Source: Pseudomonadales bacterium (GTDB taxonomy: Bacteria > Pseudomonadota > Gammaproteobacteria > Pseudomonadales > DC-out160). Taken from it: a DNA stretch of 64,000 nucleotides. Of the stretch, positions 1-8,299 are shown one piece after another. The stretch lies in NCBI GenBank assembly GCA_019090455.1, contig JAHRWA010000032.1:62001-126000 (forward strand), in the 5' to 3' direction. Every line of letters starts with the position of its first letter. The stretch's first letter is position 1. The position numbers and the translations under genes are program-made. A model generated the notes under the pieces. The model did not search any database. It saw only the letters and a list, made by a program, of their open reading frames with translations, and had not been told where the DNA came from.

Positions 1-2
1 TT

Positions 3-596
3 TTACAGAAGCATCTTAGCGATTCCGCACAGGGCGCTGTTGGCGCAGCATTCGAACACTTCACTGCCACTATCGCATCCGTTCTTATAGAACACCCTGA
101 AGTATTTGAAGACACTAACCCTGAACTTCTTGGTATGCTTTATTGGCATTTCGTTGAAGAAACTGAGCATAAGTCAGTTAGCTTCGATGTATTCACCGAC
201 GCAACAGGAGCCGGCACTAAGTCGTACCTAATGCGGGTTTCAGCAATGGCTGCAGCTGGTGTTGTTGGGGGATTCGTATTTGTAGTACCTTTCGGCTATC
301 TACTGTATAAAGACAAGCAGCTAACCAACTTTGCTTCTGCTAAACGTTTTTTCCGAACTCAATTTACCAACCCTGGTGTTCTAACTAAACTAGGTAAAAT
401 GTATTTTCCATTCTTCCGTCGCGATTTCCACCCTTGGGATGATGATAACAGAGCTGTTATACACGCTTGGAAAAAGGAATATAACAAGTCCGGCGATACC
501 ACTAAAGCTTTCCATGCTTTGTGTGATTGGTTAGCGGAAAACAAGGGTCTTGAATTGCCTAAACAGCAAGGATCTGTTCACGCTTTGGCGGTATAG
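3..596 (+). CDS. Metal-dependent hydrolase, PF10118 family (5' end outside window)
   Basis: The reading frame is open from the first bases of the window, so the gene starts upstream; about 197 C-terminal residues are visible. The segment WHFVEETEHKSVSFDV carries the E-E-x-E-H-K histidine/glutamate motif typical of the PF10118 family of predicted metal-dependent hydrolases. These proteins are common in marine and hydrocarbon-degrading gammaproteobacteria, and their substrate is not established. A hydrophobic stretch (AMAAAGVVGGFVFVVPFGYLL) follows the motif and suggests membrane association. The gene converges on the ETF-QO gene and ends before a shared terminator. The family call is firm; the biochemical role is unknown. 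Confidence 0.8.
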   Translation, partial: LQKHLSDSAQGAVGAAFEHFTATIASVLIEHPEVFEDTNPELLGMLYWHFVEETEHKSVSFDVFTDATGAGTKSYLMRVSAMAAAGVVGGFVFVVPFGYLLYKDKQLTNFASAKRFFRTQFTNPGVLTKLGKMYFPFFRRDFHPWDDDNRAVIHAWKKEYNKSGDTTKAFHALCDWLAENKGLELPKQQGSVHALAV

Positions 597-632
597 TAAC
601 AAGCCTTAAGCAAGAACAAGTAGCAATTAAAA

Positions 633-665
633 AAGCCCCAGGCATAAAAACCTAGGGCTTTTTTT
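633..665. terminator. Bidirectional rho-independent terminator
   Basis: A 10-bp stem (633-642 with 651-660, one mismatch) encloses an 8-nt loop. It is followed by a T run on the plus strand and preceded by an A run that serves the minus strand. It lies between two convergent genes, as expected for a shared terminator. Confidence 0.85.
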
Positions 666-704
666 GTGGACAATGCTTTTCTCTAAATTACTAACACTAC
701 CTCG

Positions 705-2345
705 CTACATATTAGGATAGTTCGGGCCGCCACCACCTTCTGGTACTACCCAGACTATATTCTGTGTGGGGTCTTTGATGTCACATGTTTTGCAATGAAT
801 ACAATTTTGGGAATTGATCTGCAATTCCATCTTCTGCTTATCGACTTCAATTATTTCATAAACGCCAGCAGGACAATACCGTTGTGCAGGCTCGTCGAAA
901 AGTTTGAGGTTATGAGTTATGGGGACATCGACATCCTTAAGCCTTAAATGACAAGGTTGATCTTCCCCGTGATGAGTATTTGAAAGGAATACCGATTCAA
1001 GCTTGCCAAAAGTAATCAAACCATCGGGCTTGGGATAGTCGATCTTTTTACTCTCAGCTGCAGGGCGTATAACTTCGTGATCAGAATATTTCTCGCGCAA
1101 GGTTAACGGTAATTTTCCGCCAAACAAATTCATATCAACAAATGCAATAGCACCGCCGACAATATCACCATACTTATGCATCGCTGGACCGAAATTTCGC
1201 TGAAATTGTAACTCATCATAAACCCAAGAGTTATTGAAAGCCGTTGTATATTCAGCGAGTTCCCTTCGCTTTTCATCTTTTCTCAGCGCCGCATCGATTG
1301 CCTCCGCCGCTAGCATCCCTGATTTCATCGCACTATGGCTGCCTTTTATTTTGGCATTTACCAAAGTTCCCGCATCACAACCTATCAATAACCCGCCGGG
1401 AAAAACCATCTTCGGCAATGATTGTAATCCTCCTTTCGCTATGGCTCTCGCGCCATAACTAATACGCTTCCCTCCCTCTAGGAAGCATCTTATTTTAGGA
1501 TGCAACTTCCATCTTTGCATTTCATCGAATGGGCTACAGAATGGATTGCTATAGGACAAATCAGTTATGTATCCTAAGGCCACTTGATTGTTTTCGAGGT
1601 GGTAACAAAAACCCCCGCCACTAGCACCCACTTCAGAAATAGGCCAACCCGCTGTGTGAATCACTAAACCTTCCCGGTGCTGTGCTGGATTTATTTCCCA
1701 AACCTCTTTAATGCCAAGCGCATAATGCTGTGGATCTTTATCTGCATCTAACTCAAACTTCTGAATTAGCTCCTTACCCAAATGCCCACGACATCCTTCA
1801 CAAAACACTGTGTAACTAGCTCGTAATTCCATTCCAGGCAGATAGGATTCTTTTTTTCCTCCTTTTTTATTTAACCCGGAATCTCCAGTTATAACACCAG
1901 CAACAACCCCCTCTTCATCATAAATAATTTCCGATGCAGCAAAACCAGGGTATATCTCTACCCCTAGAGCTTCGGCTTGCTCTGACAGCCAACGACATAC
2001 ATTACCCAAACTCACTATATAGTTGCCGTCATTTCTCAAACCTATAGGTTCTAGCATCTTTGGAAATTTAAAAGCGCTTTTCTCATTCGTGAAATAATAA
2101 ACCTCATCCTCCACTACAGGTACCTTGAGTGGTGCCCCTAACTCTTTCCAGTTGGGAAACAGCTCCTCCATTGTAGTAGGTTGCATCACCGCACCGGAGA
2201 TTATATGGGCACCCACCTCCGATCCTTTTTCCAATACACACACAGATACGTCGGGATTTAGTTGGCGAAGTTTCACCGCCGTTGCTAGTCCAGAAGGGCC
2301 CGCCCCTACAATCACTACATCGAATTCTAGAGTTTCTCTCATCAC
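705..2345 (-). CDS. etfD: Electron transfer flavoprotein-ubiquinone oxidoreductase
   Basis: This enzyme passes electrons from reduced electron transfer flavoprotein to the quinone pool, linking acyl-CoA and amine dehydrogenases to respiration at the inner membrane. The 546-residue length is normal for the family. The N-terminus has the FAD-binding GAGPSGL motif in VVIVGAGPSGLATA. The C-terminal domain has the 4Fe-4S cysteines in CIHCKTC and the usual ending GGGGPNYPNM. The etfBA genes are not adjacent. Upstream on the same strand is a MalT/AlkS-like regulator. A regulatory link to fatty-acid or alkane oxidation is possible but not shown. Confidence 0.95.
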   Translation of the reverse strand: MMRETLEFDVVIVGAGPSGLATAVKLRQLNPDVSVCVLEKGSEVGAHIISGAVMQPTTMEELFPNWKELGAPLKVPVVEDEVYYFTNEKSAFKFPKMLEPIGLRNDGNYIVSLGNVCRWLSEQAEALGVEIYPGFAASEIIYDEEGVVAGVITGDSGLNKKGGKKESYLPGMELRASYTVFCEGCRGHLGKELIQKFELDADKDPQHYALGIKEVWEINPAQHREGLVIHTAGWPISEVGASGGGFCYHLENNQVALGYITDLSYSNPFCSPFDEMQRWKLHPKIRCFLEGGKRISYGARAIAKGGLQSLPKMVFPGGLLIGCDAGTLVNAKIKGSHSAMKSGMLAAEAIDAALRKDEKRRELAEYTTAFNNSWVYDELQFQRNFGPAMHKYGDIVGGAIAFVDMNLFGGKLPLTLREKYSDHEVIRPAAESKKIDYPKPDGLITFGKLESVFLSNTHHGEDQPCHLRLKDVDVPITHNLKLFDEPAQRYCPAGVYEIIEVDKQKMELQINSQNCIHCKTCDIKDPTQNIVWVVPEGGGGPNYPNM

Positions 2346-2426
2346 AACATCATCTCCATTGAATAATTTTATAAATAATTATTTTCTAGAACAGGATTAG
2401 AGTAGGTGAATTGAATTGTGGATACC

Positions 2427-2453
2427 TCACCCCTGGAGGTGAAATAGGGGTGA
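2427..2453. repeat. Small inverted repeat between the LuxR-type gene and ETF-QO
   Basis: An 8-bp perfect inverted repeat (2427-2434 with 2446-2453) with an 11-nt loop lies in the 142-bp gap. There is no T run after it on the minus strand, so it is a poor intrinsic terminator. It could be an operator or simply chance. Confidence 0.3.
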
Positions 2454-2487
2454 TTTACGGGTGTGAATGGGTGGAGGGAGTTAGGAG

Positions 2488-4071
2488 CTAAGAGTCCTTA
2501 CAAGGGCTTTGTTGATTCATTTTCAGGAGTGCTTCGGTTCTATTTTCCACTCCCATTTTTCCATAGAGATTTCGGATATGCACTTTAAGCGTATTGACAG
2601 AAATATTAAGTTCAGATGCGATTACTTTATTAGGCATACCTTGAGATACCAATTGCTTCACCTGAGCTTCACGCCGAGTCAATGGTTCTTGATGTGGCGA
2701 TTCTTGATTCAATACTGCAGATGGAATTGATCGTGATTCTGAATTGCGGGGTTCTCTCATGTTTACTGCAATTGAGAGATCATTCTTAGTTGCCTTCATC
2801 TTCGCTTTATATAGGGTATTAATTTCGATAGAAGATAATTGTGACAAGAACCTAACAGGTATCGATTCAATCCATTCCGTTAAGCTAACTTCGCCTTCGC
2901 CCCCGCCCCCTTTTTTATCTTCAGAAACTTGGTCTAACAATGTCACAACTGCCATCCAGTTTTGTAAAACAATAAATTGTTCCAACGCCTCTTCTAGATA
3001 ACCCGCCGTCTCAAACCACTCTGCCGACTGAAGATAATATTCACCCCTACTTTTTTCGGATAAAAGTAAAAACCGGGACATTAAGAAATGCCGAAATAGA
3101 TCGTGATAACGAAACCAGGTTCGATGATTGTCAAGAGGCACCAAAAACAAATTCATTTGATCCAGCAACGCGATAAGCTTAAGGCTATCCGGCTTATCAA
3201 GTATTTTATTACATAAGCCCGCACAAAATTTTGGAACACATGAGGAGATCATCAAAAACAATTGCACTTCCTCCGTTTGTAACGCAAACACTTCTTCAAA
3301 CAAATAGTCAGATATATGGCGGTCGAGATGCTCCCTGATAATAGGTCCGGCATCCGGTTTTTTAAGGGATAAAGCAGCCAATTGTAACCCTACAATCCAA
3401 CCTTCCGTGTTTTCACATAACCTAACAACATCAACATCAGACAACGCCAGCGACATGGTTTCATTGAGGAATAGACGTCCTTCATTTTGATTAAACGTCA
3501 GATCTGAAACACTCAACTCCCGCAACTGATTGTTTGCCCGCCTCTTTGCCAGCGCTAATGCAGGCTCTGCGCGTGCAATCAAAACAAGACGAATACTCGG
3601 AGGAATATGATCTAAAAAAAGATTCATCAGATCCAAGACAAGAGGACGTTCAATACAGTGGAAATCATCTAGTACCAATGTAAGCGGCTCTCTCGAATTA
3701 TTGAGAGTAGACAAATCATCTAAGTCATTGAGTAAGGAAAATACCGCCGACTCTAATAATTCATCATCAGACTCTCGGAGAATATTGAGCGCCTCTCCGC
3801 CAACATCGGGCTGAATATTATGAATAGCAGTAACAAAATGTTCCCAGAATACAATCGAAACCCTCTGAAGCCGATCTAGGCTCAACCAAGCAAAGGTATG
3901 AGGATTCGCATGCAACCATTGACTCACCAGAGTTGTTTTCCCGTAACCAGCAGGAGCCGACACCAGGATTAATTCCCCACCAGCAGATACCTTCAGCTTC
4001 TCCACTAAAGACTCGCGCAACACGGAGCGTTTACGCAACGGAGGAATGTAAAAGCGAGTTTTTAAAAGCAT
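2488..4071 (-). CDS. Short MalT/AlkS-like STAND ATPase, LuxR-type regulator
   Basis: The protein has a Walker A motif (APAGYGKTT, about residues 39-47), a Walker B-like LTLVLDDFH segment and a STAND-type ATPase region to about residue 390. A C-terminal LuxR/FixJ helix-turn-helix follows at about residues 464-527 (TRREAQVKQLVSQGM, then NTLKVHIRNLYGKMGVENRT). Classical MalT/AlkS proteins are near 900 residues, with a long TPR-like sensor between these parts. Here that region is replaced by a linker of about 65 residues containing a glycine run. The helix-turn-helix stays in frame, so this is not a simple frameshift. The gene follows a RegA-like regulator by only 3 bp, implying co-transcription and perhaps translational coupling. 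The inducer is unknown. Confidence 0.82.
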   Translation of the reverse strand: MLLKTRFYIPPLRKRSVLRESLVEKLKVSAGGELILVSAPAGYGKTTLVSQWLHANPHTFAWLSLDRLQRVSIVFWEHFVTAIHNIQPDVGGEALNILRESDDELLESAVFSLLNDLDDLSTLNNSREPLTLVLDDFHCIERPLVLDLMNLFLDHIPPSIRLVLIARAEPALALAKRRANNQLRELSVSDLTFNQNEGRLFLNETMSLALSDVDVVRLCENTEGWIVGLQLAALSLKKPDAGPIIREHLDRHISDYLFEEVFALQTEEVQLFLMISSCVPKFCAGLCNKILDKPDSLKLIALLDQMNLFLVPLDNHRTWFRYHDLFRHFLMSRFLLLSEKSRGEYYLQSAEWFETAGYLEEALEQFIVLQNWMAVVTLLDQVSEDKKGGGGEGEVSLTEWIESIPVRFLSQLSSIEINTLYKAKMKATKNDLSIAVNMREPRNSESRSIPSAVLNQESPHQEPLTRREAQVKQLVSQGMPNKVIASELNISVNTLKVHIRNLYGKMGVENRTEALLKMNQQSPCKDS

Positions 4072-4074
4072 GAA

Positions 4075-4632
4075 TTAATGTCGCACGGGCCTCTTACTCA
4101 ATTTTCTCTGTAACGTTCGCCGATGCATTCCCAGGGCTCTTGCAGCCGCGGAAATATTGCCATCACAATCCGTTAACACCTTTTGCAAATGCTCCCACTC
4201 CAAGCGCTGTACTGAAATAGGCCGGGACGCCAATTCGACACTGCAATCGCCAGAACCTCGATTTAATGCAGCCACAATTTCATCTGCATCCGTGGGCTTA
4301 GTCAGGTAATGCACTGCGCCCAACTTAATAGACTCTACGGCTGTCGCAATACTCGCATAGCCCGTCAACATCACAATACGCGTATTTTCATCCAACGCCT
4401 TTAATTGTTGCACTAAGGCCAGCCCAGACTCCTGACCGATACGTAAATCGACAATGGCATATTCCGGCTCGCGACTAATCGCCAACGCAATTGCATCCGT
4501 TAAATTCTCTGCAATACTCACCTGGAACCCCCGCTTTTCTAGCGATCCCCCCAATACTTTACAAAAAGTCGGATCATCATCTACCAATAATAATCTTGGC
4601 TCTTCATTGTTGGTCGTCTTTTCAATGGTCAT
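4075..4632 (-). CDS. regA: RegA/PrrA/ActR-type response regulator
   Basis: This is a 185-residue two-domain regulator. The receiver domain has the acidic pocket LLLVDDDP, the phospho-acceptor aspartate in AIVDLRIG, and Thr/Lys motifs in MLTGYAS and YLTKPTD. The C-terminal Fis-type helix-turn-helix (GNISAAARALGMHRRTLQRK) is the signature of the RegA/PrrA/ActR/RoxR family. Known family members respond to redox state and control respiration, carbon and nitrogen genes. Its kinase partner lies 49 bp upstream on the same strand. The STAND-LuxR gene follows after 3 bp. Confidence 0.9.
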   Translation of the reverse strand: MTIEKTTNNEEPRLLLVDDDPTFCKVLGGSLEKRGFQVSIAENLTDAIALAISREPEYAIVDLRIGQESGLALVQQLKALDENTRIVMLTGYASIATAVESIKLGAVHYLTKPTDADEIVAALNRGSGDCSVELASRPISVQRLEWEHLQKVLTDCDGNISAAARALGMHRRTLQRKLSKRPVRH

Positions 4633-4681
4633 ATTTTCATATTGTCATGTTTAAATATTGTCGAATGCCAAGTGTTGCTTG

Positions 4682-6010
4682 TCATTGCGAGGCACCTGAA
4701 GTCAAGCTAAGGAGGGGTAAAATAATTCGCGTGCAAACGCCGCCCTCTTCGCGGTTGAAAAGAGTAATACTACCACCAAGACGCTCAACCGAAGCATGCG
4801 CTAAAAAAAGCCCTAATCCTAACCCTTGCTTCTTCGATGTAAAAAGTCTCTTACCAGCGGATTCAGAAGCTACCGCACTCAGCCCCGGACCTCTGTCAGT
4901 CACTTCAATCACTAACTCAACCGCATCCCAGCTCGCCTTCAACTCAATAAAATCAGGCGAAGCATCCGCAGCATTATCTAAAATGTTAGTGAGGGCTTGG
5001 CTTAATACATTTTCTGCCAAAATGAGCGGCGAAGGGCGCTCTCCGTGAAAGCCACATTTCAAATTAGCCGCAGTACGTCGTGTACGCCATTGCGCAATAA
5101 GTTGTTCGAGATAACGATCCACCGCAACGGGCTCTCCAGAGACTGATTGCGCCTCACCTGCAGAGGCTGAGATAATAGATAGCGCTTCCTTACATCGTTT
5201 TATCTGACTACGAATAATTTCGAGTTTCTCATGCAAGTCGCTCTCGGGTTCATTCCCGTTCTCGGCAGGGTACTCCTGCAATAAGTCACCTGTCACGATT
5301 GCCATGGTTCCTAAAGGAGTCCCAAGCTCATGTGCCGCCCCTGCGGCGAGCGTGCCCAGAGCAACCAAACGTTCATCACGCAAAGCCTGCTCCCGAGCTT
5401 GTGCCAAATTACGATCTCGATCTCGTAGAGAGTTCGCCATTCCAGCCACAAAGTAAGCCACTAATCCAGCACTAAGCATAAACCCAAACCACATACCAAA
5501 AACATGTAATTCGAATCCTCCGCCATGGGAATTTCCACCCAAATGCAGAGGCGTGTAATACACCATCAGCAATGAATAACAGACCGTGGTCAAACCCGCC
5601 ACAGCCCAAGTATACCCATTAGACAGAACCGTAGCCGCTATCATCAAAGGCAGAAGATAAAACCAAGCGAAGGGATTAGTGGCTCCACCGGCAAAATACA
5701 ACACACCCGTTAACCCGAGAACATCTATCACAATTTGGAGAAAAAACTCCCAGCTCTGAATCGGGTGAGACCAACGCACACGCCACCACGTTAACAAATT
5801 CCACATCACCAGCATCGAAAACACGAGAGACAAAGGCAAAATAGGGAGTGGAATTTCAAGCCAAATTGCGGCGACACCGATAGCCAACACTTGCCCAGCG
5901 ATACTGATAATCCGTAATACAAACAGATGGTGCAAATTCAGAGTTGTAGACGATTTGGGGTCTTTTCTTGCGGTCAAAAACATGAGACTAGGGGCAACTC
6001 CGAAAAACAT
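4682..6010 (-). CDS. regB: RegB/PrrB-type redox sensor histidine kinase
   Basis: The 442-residue protein starts with several membrane helices (about residues 30-190). It carries GGATNPF at residues 108-114, which matches the GGxxNPF motif implicated in ubiquinone sensing in RegB. The phospho-accepting His is near residue 227 in HELGTPLGTM, the sequence typical of this family. A cysteine at about residue 273 (KRCKEAL) is a candidate for the redox-active cysteine of RegB. The C-terminal HATPase domain has an N-box (NILDNAADAS) and GLGLGLF. It probably phosphorylates the adjacent RegA-like protein in response to the state of the respiratory chain. The last codons overlap a stretch resembling a GTCATTGCGAGG-type repeat. 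Confidence 0.9.
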   Translation of the reverse strand: MFFGVAPSLMFLTARKDPKSSTTLNLHHLFVLRIISIAGQVLAIGVAAIWLEIPLPILPLSLVFSMLVMWNLLTWWRVRWSHPIQSWEFFLQIVIDVLGLTGVLYFAGGATNPFAWFYLLPLMIAATVLSNGYTWAVAGLTTVCYSLLMVYYTPLHLGGNSHGGGFELHVFGMWFGFMLSAGLVAYFVAGMANSLRDRDRNLAQAREQALRDERLVALGTLAAGAAHELGTPLGTMAIVTGDLLQEYPAENGNEPESDLHEKLEIIRSQIKRCKEALSIISASAGEAQSVSGEPVAVDRYLEQLIAQWRTRRTAANLKCGFHGERPSPLILAENVLSQALTNILDNAADASPDFIELKASWDAVELVIEVTDRGPGLSAVASESAGKRLFTSKKQGLGLGLFLAHASVERLGGSITLFNREEGGVCTRIILPLLSLTSGASQ

Positions 6011-6147
6011 TATCGCGAAAAGTGCTTATAGTATAAGGCATGAGGTGATAGACCTGCATCAAAGATGATACTGGTTTAACACCTACGGTTATTGAGAACA
6101 GTAAACTTTATTGATGAAGGGAGTTCTTGCTATTAAGAGAATATGAC

Positions 6148-6678
6148 TTATGAAGGATACTTCAGCTTCACCTTCGACCAACCGCCCTTTCGCCAAGTTT
6201 TGAAAGCAGTGAAGGCCAAAACCATAAGGATTTGGGTGGCAACCCACCAAACAAGAAAGATGAAAAACAACAGCGTACTTTCAACCAAATTCACTGTCAG
6301 AGCTTCTAGAGCAGGGCTATTTTTAAACTCTGGCTCCTCCTCACCAGAAGGCTCCGATGCGGTAAGATAATTGGCGGGGGACAACAACGCACTTATATTA
6401 ACGAAATTAAAACTACCGAAAGAATTGGAACTTGCTTGATCTTCAGCAATATGAGTCTGACCCTCAATAAGAGCAGTATCGTCTTCTCCGATAATGGCCT
6501 TACCCAATTCGGTTAGCTCATCAACATCAGCCAATTCACTGACAACAGCGGATTCACTGACATCATTTGACTCACTGATGTCACCCCCAACACCAAAAAT
6601 AATCACCAAAACTGCCATCGCAATTGTGACCAACAGGCTGCCTACAAGCGGATTCACAATCAACACTCCGAATTTCAC
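6148..6678 (-). CDS. Hypothetical two-helix membrane protein with acidic repeat linker
   Basis: I do not recognise this protein. It starts with a GTG codon and has an N-terminal hydrophobic helix (residues about 8-30). An acidic Ser/Glu/Asp linker of about 90 residues follows, then a second helix (LLFFIFLVWWVATQILMVL) and a basic tail. The linker contains three imperfect 18-bp repeats (6534-6587). No convincing Shine-Dalgarno sequence precedes the start. The gene lies 137 bp before regB on the same strand. It is open for 176 codons and has plausible membrane topology, but homologues were not recalled. Confidence 0.5.
   Translation of the reverse strand: MKFGVLIVNPLVGSLLVTIAMAVLVIIFGVGGDISESNDVSESAVVSELADVDELTELGKAIIGEDDTALIEGQTHIAEDQASSNSFGSFNFVNISALLSPANYLTASEPSGEEEPEFKNSPALEALTVNLVESTLLFFIFLVWWVATQILMVLAFTAFKTWRKGGWSKVKLKYPS
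6534..6587. repeat. Three imperfect 18-bp tandem repeats inside the membrane-protein gene
   Basis: The motif ATTCACTGACA recurs at 6534 and 6552, with a degenerate copy near 6570, giving an 18-bp period. It is in frame and encodes the Ser/Glu/Val-rich linker. Confidence 0.55.
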
Positions 6679-6996
6679 CTAAAAACGATTCGCAAGCCCT
6701 TAGCCTACCCACATTAAGAACACTTCAAACACACCTTGCTCGAAGTGATTAAACCTAAGCCAAACCACTACGCTAGTCAATAGATGTTCATATGCAAATC
6801 ACATCACTAATAGCTCAACAGCTCACCCAACCACATGAAATATAAAGTAATTTAAAAAGGCATTCAACACCGACTTAATAGCCTGTTGGCATTCAATTAA
6901 ACTCCGGATCTTGTTATTATTTTCAGAATACGGACTGAGCCCCTAATGCTATCAGCCCTTGGTCCTCACCCAACAATCACAAAAAGGCCCTTTACC
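6679..6996. other. Intergenic region between divergent small genes
   Basis: This AT-rich stretch of about 318 bp separates the minus-strand membrane-protein gene from the plus-strand amphi-Trp gene. It must hold both promoters, but I see no sequence close enough to consensus to assign one. The frame of the amphi-Trp gene is open back to an ATG at 6946, with a residue run that looks non-coding. Confidence 0.4.
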
Positions 6997-7221
6997 GTGA
7001 GCAACAAAACTGAACGAGACATTGAAAAAACTTATACCACATCTGAATTTGTAGCCAAATTAAGACGCCTAGCCGACTCTCTAGAAAAAGATGAGAAGTT
7101 TGAAATCCAAATCGCAGGTGAAAGAATCTATGTGCCGGTAAGAGCATCCTTTAATATTGAACACGAAAGAGAAGGATCAGAAGAAGAAATTGAGTTTCAA
7201 ATAAAATGGTCTAATTCATAG
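6997..7221 (+). CDS. Small amphi-Trp domain protein
   Basis: The 74-residue product matches the amphi-Trp domain pattern. It has a Y-T-x-x-E-F-x-x-x-L-R-x-L-A-D-S-L-E helix, then a strand FEIQIAGERIYVPVRA, then an acidic IEHEREGSEEEIEFQIKW ending in the characteristic tryptophan. The domain is found in small bacterial and archaeal proteins of unknown function. I chose the GTG at 6997 because an AAGG sequence sits about 10 nt upstream and the conserved region starts soon after it. An in-frame ATG at 6946 would add 17 unconserved residues. The gene stands alone between intergenic regions. Confidence 0.75.
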   Translation: MSNKTERDIEKTYTTSEFVAKLRRLADSLEKDEKFEIQIAGERIYVPVRASFNIEHEREGSEEEIEFQIKWSNS

Positions 7222-7329
7222 CCATAAACCAGATCATAATCACAGCCAAGGTCATGACTACGACCGTCACAGTTAGAACCAACATCGTTGTAAAGGGCTA
7301 AATCTCAAACACCCAAAAGGAGCATCATT

Positions 7330-8181
7330 GTGTCAGACTGGAAGATTGGCAACGTTAGCATTACAAAAATTGTAGAGGAAGATACCCCGGTACCCGGTAA
7401 ATTCATGCTACCGGACGCCACAGCAGAAAAGGTAAAAGAAATCCCTTGGCTCTCACCGAACTTTATTACCCCCGAGGGCTGGTTGAAGATGAGTATCCAT
7501 GCCCTGATTATCGAATCCCACGGGAAAAAAATAATGGTGGATACCTGCTTGGGCAATGATAAAGAGCGAAAGCTCAGAGCCTGGTCTCATCGTGACGGCC
7601 CTTTTCTAGATGATATCGCAGCGGCAGGTCATCCTCGTGAGAGTATCGACTACATCATTTGCACCCATCTCCATGTAGATCACGTTGGCTGGAATACCAT
7701 GCTAGTTGATGGTAAATGGGTACCTACCTTTCCCAATGCACGCTACCTCTTTGGACGAAAAGAATGGGAAGCTTGGCAAAAGGAAGGAGATTCCGATCAT
7801 TACGGTCCCGTGCTAGAAGATTCAGTCCAACCGATTATCGATGCAGGACTCGCGGATCTCGTTGAGTGGGACCATAAGGTCAATGATGAGGTCTGGTTAG
7901 AGCCCACGCCAGGGCATACACCGGGACATGTCAGCGTTCGAATTTCGTCGGGTGGAGAGGATGCAGTTATCACTGGCGATATGACGCATCACCCCTGCCA
8001 ATTAGCCCGCCCGGAATGGTCCTGTAGCGCCGATTTTGATGCCCCACGCGCTATTCAGACACGCCTTGATTTCTATGACAAGTACGCCGAAACCTCTATG
8101 CTAGTGATTGGCACACATTTTTCGCCACCCACTGCGGGTCATATTGTAAATGATGGCGATAGTTACAAACTGAAGTGTTAA
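7330..8181 (+). CDS. Metallo-beta-lactamase-fold hydrolase
   Basis: The 283-residue protein has the zinc-binding signature THLHVDHVGW (HxHxDH). A second metal histidine lies in PTPGHTPGH, an aspartate in ITGDMTHH, and a late histidine in GTHFSPPTAGH. Closely related proteins are annotated only as MBL-fold hydrolases and act on esters, lactones or thioesters. A quorum-quenching lactonase is possible but cannot be decided here. Translation starts at GTG 7330, preceded by an AAGGAG Shine-Dalgarno at about 7317-7322. There is no signal peptide, so it is probably cytoplasmic. The gene is monocistronic and ends at a strong terminator. Confidence 0.85.
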   Translation: MSDWKIGNVSITKIVEEDTPVPGKFMLPDATAEKVKEIPWLSPNFITPEGWLKMSIHALIIESHGKKIMVDTCLGNDKERKLRAWSHRDGPFLDDIAAAGHPRESIDYIICTHLHVDHVGWNTMLVDGKWVPTFPNARYLFGRKEWEAWQKEGDSDHYGPVLEDSVQPIIDAGLADLVEWDHKVNDEVWLEPTPGHTPGHVSVRISSGGEDAVITGDMTHHPCQLARPEWSCSADFDAPRAIQTRLDFYDKYAETSMLVIGTHFSPPTAGHIVNDGDSYKLKC

Positions 8182-8250
8182 CGCTTTTTATTTTGTCGCG
8201 TCAGTTAAGGCTCCAGAAAGTCGGGACCCTGACAATTAAAGCCCGCAGAC

Positions 8251-8292
8251 TTGAGAGATTTCAAATTTAAACAAGAAATCTCTCAATTATTT
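8251..8292. terminator. Bidirectional terminator with perfect 12-bp stem
   Basis: Positions 8251-8262 pair perfectly with 8275-8286 around a 12-nt AT-rich loop, followed by TTATTTT. It lies between the convergent MBL-fold and YdcF-like genes. Confidence 0.75.
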
Positions 8293-8299
8293 TCCAACC

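Noticed and set aside
4670-4690. GTCATTGCGAGG-like sequence at the end of regB
   Set aside because: It resembles the start of a well-known dispersed repeat, but the rest of the repeat is missing and only one copy was seen. It also encodes the last regB codons.
4491-5048. 185-codon plus-strand frame across regA/regB
   Set aside because: It crosses two well-supported minus-strand genes and its protein has no coherent features.
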